A stretch of DNA of 10,574 nt, taken from positions 1-10,574 of the forward strand of contig CAJGDH010000047.1 in NCBI GenBank assembly GCA_904502145.1, in the 5' to 3' direction. The stretch is from an uncultured Eubacterium sp. Its GTDB lineage: Bacteria; Bacillota; Clostridia; Lachnospirales; Lachnospiraceae. Shown piece after piece: positions 6,635-10,574 of the stretch (the stretch's first letter is position 1; every line of letters begins with the position of its first letter). Made by a program: the position numbers and the translations under genes. A model generated the notes under the pieces. It was not told the DNA's origin. It made no database searches and saw nothing but the letters and a program-made list of their open reading frames with translations.

Positions 6635-6970
6635 ATGGAAGAAAAAAGATGGGCATTCCATAAGGATATCCCCGGTGAAGAAAATGAAGGCATAACACGG
6701 AGGATCATGGCTTATACCAAGGATGTCATGGCCGTGGAGAACAGTTTCAAAAAAGGAAGTATAGGAAAACTGCATCATCATCCACACACGCAGATCACCT
6801 ATGTGGTCAGCGGCGCTTTTGAATTTGAAATTTACGGGGAACGTCATATCGTAAGAGCAGGAGATGCCATGTTGAAAACAAATGGGGTAGAGCATGGCTG
6901 TGTATGTCTGGAAGAAGGAATCCTGCTGGACATTTTCAATCCCATGAGAGAAGATTTCATTGTCAAATAG
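6635..6970 (+). CDS. Single-domain cupin, KdgF-like
   Basis: This 111-residue protein is a single small cupin barrel. The first metal motif is H47-x-H49-x3-Q53 (within L-H-H-H-P-H-T-Q), followed by V-V-S-G-A-F-E-F-E-I; the second motif is G-D-x5-N-G-V-E-H87. The ending L-D-I-F-N-P-M-R-E-D-F closely follows the KdgF pattern (L-D-[IV]-F-S-P-x-R-E-D-F). KdgF converts pectin- or alginate-derived unsaturated uronates to keturonates for catabolism. No other uronate-degradation gene is visible here, and several cupin subfamilies share these motifs, so the substrate is open. No signal peptide: cytoplasmic. AAAAAAGGAG precedes ATG 6635 at suitable distance. The gene is followed after 30 bases by the secreted peptidase and is probably co-transcribed with it from the promoter at 6457-6485. 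Confidence 0.82.
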   Translation: MEEKRWAFHKDIPGEENEGITRRIMAYTKDVMAVENSFKKGSIGKLHHHPHTQITYVVSGAFEFEIYGERHIVRAGDAMLKTNGVEHGCVCLEEGILLDIFNPMREDFIVK

Positions 6971-7000
6971 ATCAGAATCATCAGAAAAGGAAGTGTCAGG

Positions 7001-10000
7001 ATGAAAGACCGAATGAAGTTATTGTTGTTAACATTGGGTGCAATCCTGTTGTTTACATACAATCCGGTGTCTGCTGCAGAAGACAGTATGGCTCTCAGAC
7101 CCGGTGATGATGAAGCCCGTGTCTCCCGGATCATAGACAGCCTTAACGGAGGAGACGGCTTATACGGTAAAGGACTGAACGGCTTTGATATCTATGATCA
7201 TCTTGGCTATGTATACATGGGCTGGAGAACCACCGGCGGATTATGGCAGAATCATATCATCGGGGATTACATCATGGATGAGCTGGAAAAAGCAGGTTAT
7301 CAGACCACCGATGAGGATGTGACAGCCCCCTATGGCAGCAAACCCGCAAGTGACAAAAGTTCAGCAACCGAAGGAGATTATGCCTGGCTGATCAAATACC
7401 AGGAAACAGAGGAAAAAGAACTGGGGCTCACATGGGATCCCGAGTTTTCCAGCCTTGAGATCAAAATGGTATCCGACGACGGGACAGTCATAGAAGATCC
7501 GGAAGCAGAGGAACTGGAAGAGGGCATTGGCGGCACATGGTGGGCATATAATCCGATGACAGAAACCTATCAGAAATACTTCGCCAAAGAATTCGGCATG
7601 GACTATGAGCAGCAGATCGCTCCTCTCGGAAGCACCAAAGAGAAAATCGAGGCCATGCACGAAGTGCTAATGAGCAGCGATAAGGACCGTGACAGCAGAA
7701 CAGGTGTGGATGATTACACTTACATTCGTCGGGAGTCCATTGCTAAGCCTAATAAGGAGGCAGATCTTAACAAGCGCACAAGACTTGCCTGGGAAAGCGA
7801 TTTCACGGATCCTGCTGGAACAGATCCTTCGGAAGCAAAAGGTTCAGAAGGAGAATTGCTTTACGTCGGAGAAGTAGATGAATTTGAAAACACCAACAGT
7901 GAAGGAATCTCTGGTGAACGCATCCGTGGAAGTGTCATACTGACGGATTCCACACCCTGGGAGTCGGTATCCTATGCTGTTAAGAATGGTGCAATAGGGG
8001 TCGCTACTACGACAGACCTGGAGGCATTTCTTCATCCCAAGGATGGAGAGGGGAATATCCTTGAACCTTGGTATGATTCTTCCCGTTACGCTGTCGGTGC
8101 CGGTATGAATTACCGGGAGTGGATGGATGCTCCGGACGATATACATATCGTTAACTGGCAGTTCAGCTACAAACAGCGTGATTATACGAAGAAACTTCTG
8201 GCAAAGGCAAACAGGGAAGGCTTCAGGGTTATGGCCCGTCAGATAGCCATCGGCCAGACCTATCCGATGACCACGACAGCCTCCAGCCCCGGAGAGGGAC
8301 AGGCAGTGGCAATCGCTGAAGTAAAAGGAAGCCTGCATCCTGAGAAGAGAGTTTTGATCTGTGCCCATGTACAGGAGCCCGGATGCTGTGACAATGCCAC
8401 CGGTGTTGCATCCCTGCTTGGTATGGCAACCCGGTACAAAAAACTGATTGATGAAGGAAAGATTGATCGTCCCCAATGTACCATCACCTTTATGTGGGGA
8501 GATGAAATGAATATGGGCGATTTCTGGATGGATGGTCATCCGGAGGAGACAAAAGATCTGATCACTGCATTGGATATGGACATGACCGGGGAGGATCCGG
8601 AGAAGACAGGCGGTGTCATGCGGATTGAGAAAACCCCCGATCCGTCTGCACTATATACTTATACCAAGGATATGCTTCCCTGGAATGATACAGACCAGTG
8701 GATTCCCTCCCTCAGTAACCCTTATTATGACAAAGACTATCAGAATCAACTGGGTGCATTCGTCCGTCTTCCGGACGCCCATACTATCTGGGGAAGCGGA
8801 GGAGTATACGGAGTGTTCAAAGATGGCTGGTATCTGAACGATCTGTATATGTATGTCGCCAACACAGTGACTGACCGTCATGATCCTGATTTTCGGGTTG
8901 AGGTATGTCCATATGAAGGCGGTTCCGACCACGAAGCTTTCCTGGAGAAGAAGATTCCTGCGTTACTGGCATGGCATTTTACGGATTATGGGTATCATTC
9001 CTCCTCGGACACCCTCTATATGGCAAGTCCCAGGGAACTGGAAAGCGTCAGCATGTCAACCCTTACCACCGCTCTGATGATATCGGATCTTCGTGAAGAT
9101 GAAGACGCTGCGCTGGATGTACTTGATGCCGTTATGGAAGCCGCCATAAAGAGAATGGATTGTGAAGCAGTCAATACTGACCACCATCTGATCTATGCGG
9201 AGGCAGGACACTCCACATATCAGGATGCTTTGGCAGAGGAAAAAGAAGTCCTTTCCGCATGGGGTAAATGGTATGATGAAGCTCTTGCGTCCGTAGCAAC
9301 TCTTGTGGATGAACCATCGGAGGATCTGCTTACTGCGATCCAATCTGCAAAAACAGAAGTCTATGCCAGAACAGCCAAGCGGCTGGCATATGCAGAAGAA
9401 CTGCTGAATCCGGTCACAGCCAGGTCGATAGCAGCCGGCAAGATTGATGAATTTCTGGAAGTGATCGATATACCTGCTGATCTGCATGATCAGGTGGATG
9501 CCATTGTGAAACAGGCGAAAAAAGATATCGACGCAGAATCAGTAAATTCTAAAGCAGCCGCTATCGCAGTCAAAGCAATCCAGGATATTGAATCCATGCT
9601 GGTTGCCGATGCATCAGCTAAAGTACAGGAACTGACAGACTACAAGATTAAAGCACAGAAAGAGATTATGGCTTACATGAAAGCCAACCGTAAGTACATT
9701 ACAAATGATCTGACCATCGGATTCATACTGGATTACGTAATTGATACCGGCTCAGCGAAGAATAAGACAGCGGTTGATGCTGCTTTGAAAAAGGCTAAAG
9801 CTGTGATCGATAAGATCGTAACCGCCAAAAAATCGAAAGTATCCGGGCTGAAAATCACCTTTAAGAAACGAAAAGCTGTGATCAAGTGGAAAAAGACAGC
9901 CAAAGTTTCAGGATATCAGGTTTCCTATAAACTGAAGAATTCGAAAAAATGGAAAACTCTGAAAACCACAAAAACCGTGAGAGTTGTCAGTAAAAAGCTG

Positions 10001-10105
10001 AAAAAAGGAAGAAGGTACCAGTTTAAAGTACGTGCATTCACAAGGATTCAGGGGAAGAAAGTTTACGGACCATACTCAAAGATTAAAACGAAAAAATGCA
10101 GATAA
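7001..10105 (+). CDS. Large secreted M28-type zinc metallopeptidase with a C-terminal FN3-like tail
   Basis: This 1034-residue exported protein starts with a signal peptide (Lys/Arg, a Leu-rich core, predicted cleavage near V-S-A-A-E, residues 24-27). Residues ~40-280 include a segment that may pack on the catalytic domain; ~285-345 resemble a PA (protease-associated) insert. The catalytic domain (~430-700) shows an M28 ligand set: H456 (A-H-V-Q), D464 in C-D-N-A-T-G, catalytic E502 in W-G-D-E-M, D527 in M-D-M-T-G, and H666 in Y-H-S-S-S-D-T, with G-G-S-D-H-E-A-F at ~640-647. M28 enzymes are mostly aminopeptidases with two zinc ions. Residues ~700-940 are helical and charged, and ~945-1034 form a very Lys-rich FN3-like domain like that of the protein at 5754-6425. 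There is no sortase motif. ATG 7001 follows AAAAGGAAG at 6985-6993. Role inferred: extracellular peptide degradation. An attachment role for the basic tail is a guess. Confidence 0.87.
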   Translation: MKDRMKLLLLTLGAILLFTYNPVSAAEDSMALRPGDDEARVSRIIDSLNGGDGLYGKGLNGFDIYDHLGYVYMGWRTTGGLWQNHIIGDYIMDELEKAGYQTTDEDVTAPYGSKPASDKSSATEGDYAWLIKYQETEEKELGLTWDPEFSSLEIKMVSDDGTVIEDPEAEELEEGIGGTWWAYNPMTETYQKYFAKEFGMDYEQQIAPLGSTKEKIEAMHEVLMSSDKDRDSRTGVDDYTYIRRESIAKPNKEADLNKRTRLAWESDFTDPAGTDPSEAKGSEGELLYVGEVDEFENTNSEGISGERIRGSVILTDSTPWESVSYAVKNGAIGVATTTDLEAFLHPKDGEGNILEPWYDSSRYAVGAGMNYREWMDAPDDIHIVNWQFSYKQRDYTKKLLAKANREGFRVMARQIAIGQTYPMTTTASSPGEGQAVAIAEVKGSLHPEKRVLICAHVQEPGCCDNATGVASLLGMATRYKKLIDEGKIDRPQCTITFMWGDEMNMGDFWMDGHPEETKDLITALDMDMTGEDPEKTGGVMRIEKTPDPSALYTYTKDMLPWNDTDQWIPSLSNPYYDKDYQNQLGAFVRLPDAHTIWGSGGVYGVFKDGWYLNDLYMYVANTVTDRHDPDFRVEVCPYEGGSDHEAFLEKKIPALLAWHFTDYGYHSSSDTLYMASPRELESVSMSTLTTALMISDLREDEDAALDVLDAVMEAAIKRMDCEAVNTDHHLIYAEAGHSTYQDALAEEKEVLSAWGKWYDEALASVATLVDEPSEDLLTAIQSAKTEVYARTAKRLAYAEELLNPVTARSIAAGKIDEFLEVIDIPADLHDQVDAIVKQAKKDIDAESVNSKAAAIAVKAIQDIESMLVADASAKVQELTDYKIKAQKEIMAYMKANRKYITNDLTIGFILDYVIDTGSAKNKTAVDAALKKAKAVIDKIVTAKKSKVSGLKITFKKRKAVIKWKKTAKVSGYQVSYKLKNSKKWKTLKTTKTVRVVSKKLKKGRRYQFKVRAFTRIQGKKVYGPYSKIKTKKCR

Positions 10106-10118
10106 AAAGGAGATCCAC

Positions 10119-10574
10119 GTGAAAAAAAACAAATATCCTTGGCTGGAAGCGGAATGAAGAGGGGAATCCTGTGTTCTTTAATGATACTATTAATGTCGAT
10201 CATGTTCATAACGGGTCCCGGCAGATTCCCCGCCGGAGCAGTGAGGGCTGAGGAGATTCAGCAGTCTCTTCCGACGGTCAGGATACATATAGAGGGCGGT
10301 CAGGATGAGATAAACATGATGAATTCCAGCCCCGACCAAGTTATGAATGTAGTGGAACCATGGATATCGAGGTCCCGAATGTTTTAAATACTTTGATTCC
10401 AATGCAGAACCTGCTTCCCTACATGACCTTAAAATCGAGACAATCCGTGATACTGGAAACCAGCTGTCAGATTATCGTAGATAATGCGGACAAAGATTCT
10501 ACAAACAAAGTTTCTACATCAGTGGGTACCAGTCACAAAGTAAATGGAAGCACTTATAAAGTCCTTGGTAAGAA
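10119..10574 (+). pseudogene. Frameshifted exported-protein remnant (possibly CotH-like N-terminus), runs off the window
   Basis: GTG 10119 has a good GGAG site (10109-10112) but its frame stops after 12 codons at 10155-10157. It overlaps ATG 10154 (ATGA), whose frame gives a signal peptide (M-K-R-G-I-L-C-S-L-M-I-L-L) and then V-R-I-H-I-E-G-G-Q-D-E-I-N-M-M-N-S-S-P-D before ending at 10385-10387. Coherent coding continues in other frames: Y-E-C-S-G-T-M-D-I-E-V-P from 10342, then E-C-F-K-Y-F-D-S-N-A-E-P...L-K-I-E-T-I-R from 10377 to a stop at 10482-10484, then D-N-A-D-K-D-S-T...K-V-N-G-S-T-Y-K-V-L-G from 10480 to the edge. The joins look like single-base deletions near 10150, 10340 and 10377, with a further shift near 10480. 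The frame from 10342 is, however, open to the edge, so a shorter gene there cannot be excluded. The E-G-G-Q...M-N-S-S-P-D...G-T-M-D-I-E-V-P...I-E-x-I-R order recalls clostridial CotH-family proteins; this is from memory and uncertain. Confidence 0.6.

Noticed and set aside
7844..8539. Minus-strand open frame of 231 codons opposite the peptidase
   Set aside because: It lies inside the M28 catalytic region, whose ligands and motifs are conserved on the + strand. No family resemblance was seen.

Overview
The window looks like chromosomal DNA of a Gram-positive anaerobe of the class Clostridia, most plausibly Lachnospiraceae-like. This is inferred from strong AGGAGG-type ribosome binding sites, TTGACA/TATAAT-type promoters, the radical SAM / DUF2344 / RNase G gene cluster, and Lys-rich secreted proteins with fibronectin-III-like tails. 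All genes read on the + strand. I see no rRNA, tRNA, CRISPR array, insertion sequence or phage gene.

Region 1 (1-2117) is a tightly overlapping housekeeping cluster: the C-terminus of a radical SAM protein, its DUF2344 partner, and a short RNase E/G-family ribonuclease. It is closed by a terminator whose stem contains the RNase stop codon. Region 2 (2123-5621) begins with a near-consensus promoter. It encodes a membrane module resembling Bacillus subtilis YdjI/YdjG/YdjH: an SPFH protein with three zinc ribbons, a double-zinc-ribbon protein with one C-terminal membrane helix, and a TPM-domain protein with a signal peptide. A strong hairpin separates the first gene from the other two, and a composite terminator ends the module. 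In B. subtilis the related proteins act with a PspA protein at the membrane; no pspA lies in this window.

Region 3 (5754-10574) encodes exported proteins and looks more accessory. A small secreted protein (BIG2-like plus FN3-like domains) is followed by a long perfect-arm palindrome that contains a TTGACC-N17-TATAAT promoter. A second, classical intrinsic terminator then lies in the leader of the next unit. That unit is a KdgF-like cupin followed 30 bases later by a 1034-residue secreted M28-type metallopeptidase, whose C-terminal FN3-like tail resembles the tail of the small secreted protein. The window ends in a frameshifted exported-protein remnant, possibly CotH-like at its N-terminus.

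The points most worth a second look are the promoter/palindrome/terminator arrangement before the cupin-peptidase unit, the SPFH/zinc-ribbon/TPM module with its internal hairpin, the M28 peptidase with an unusual first metal motif, and the decaying gene at the right edge. I did not find convincing evidence of an entirely new system.
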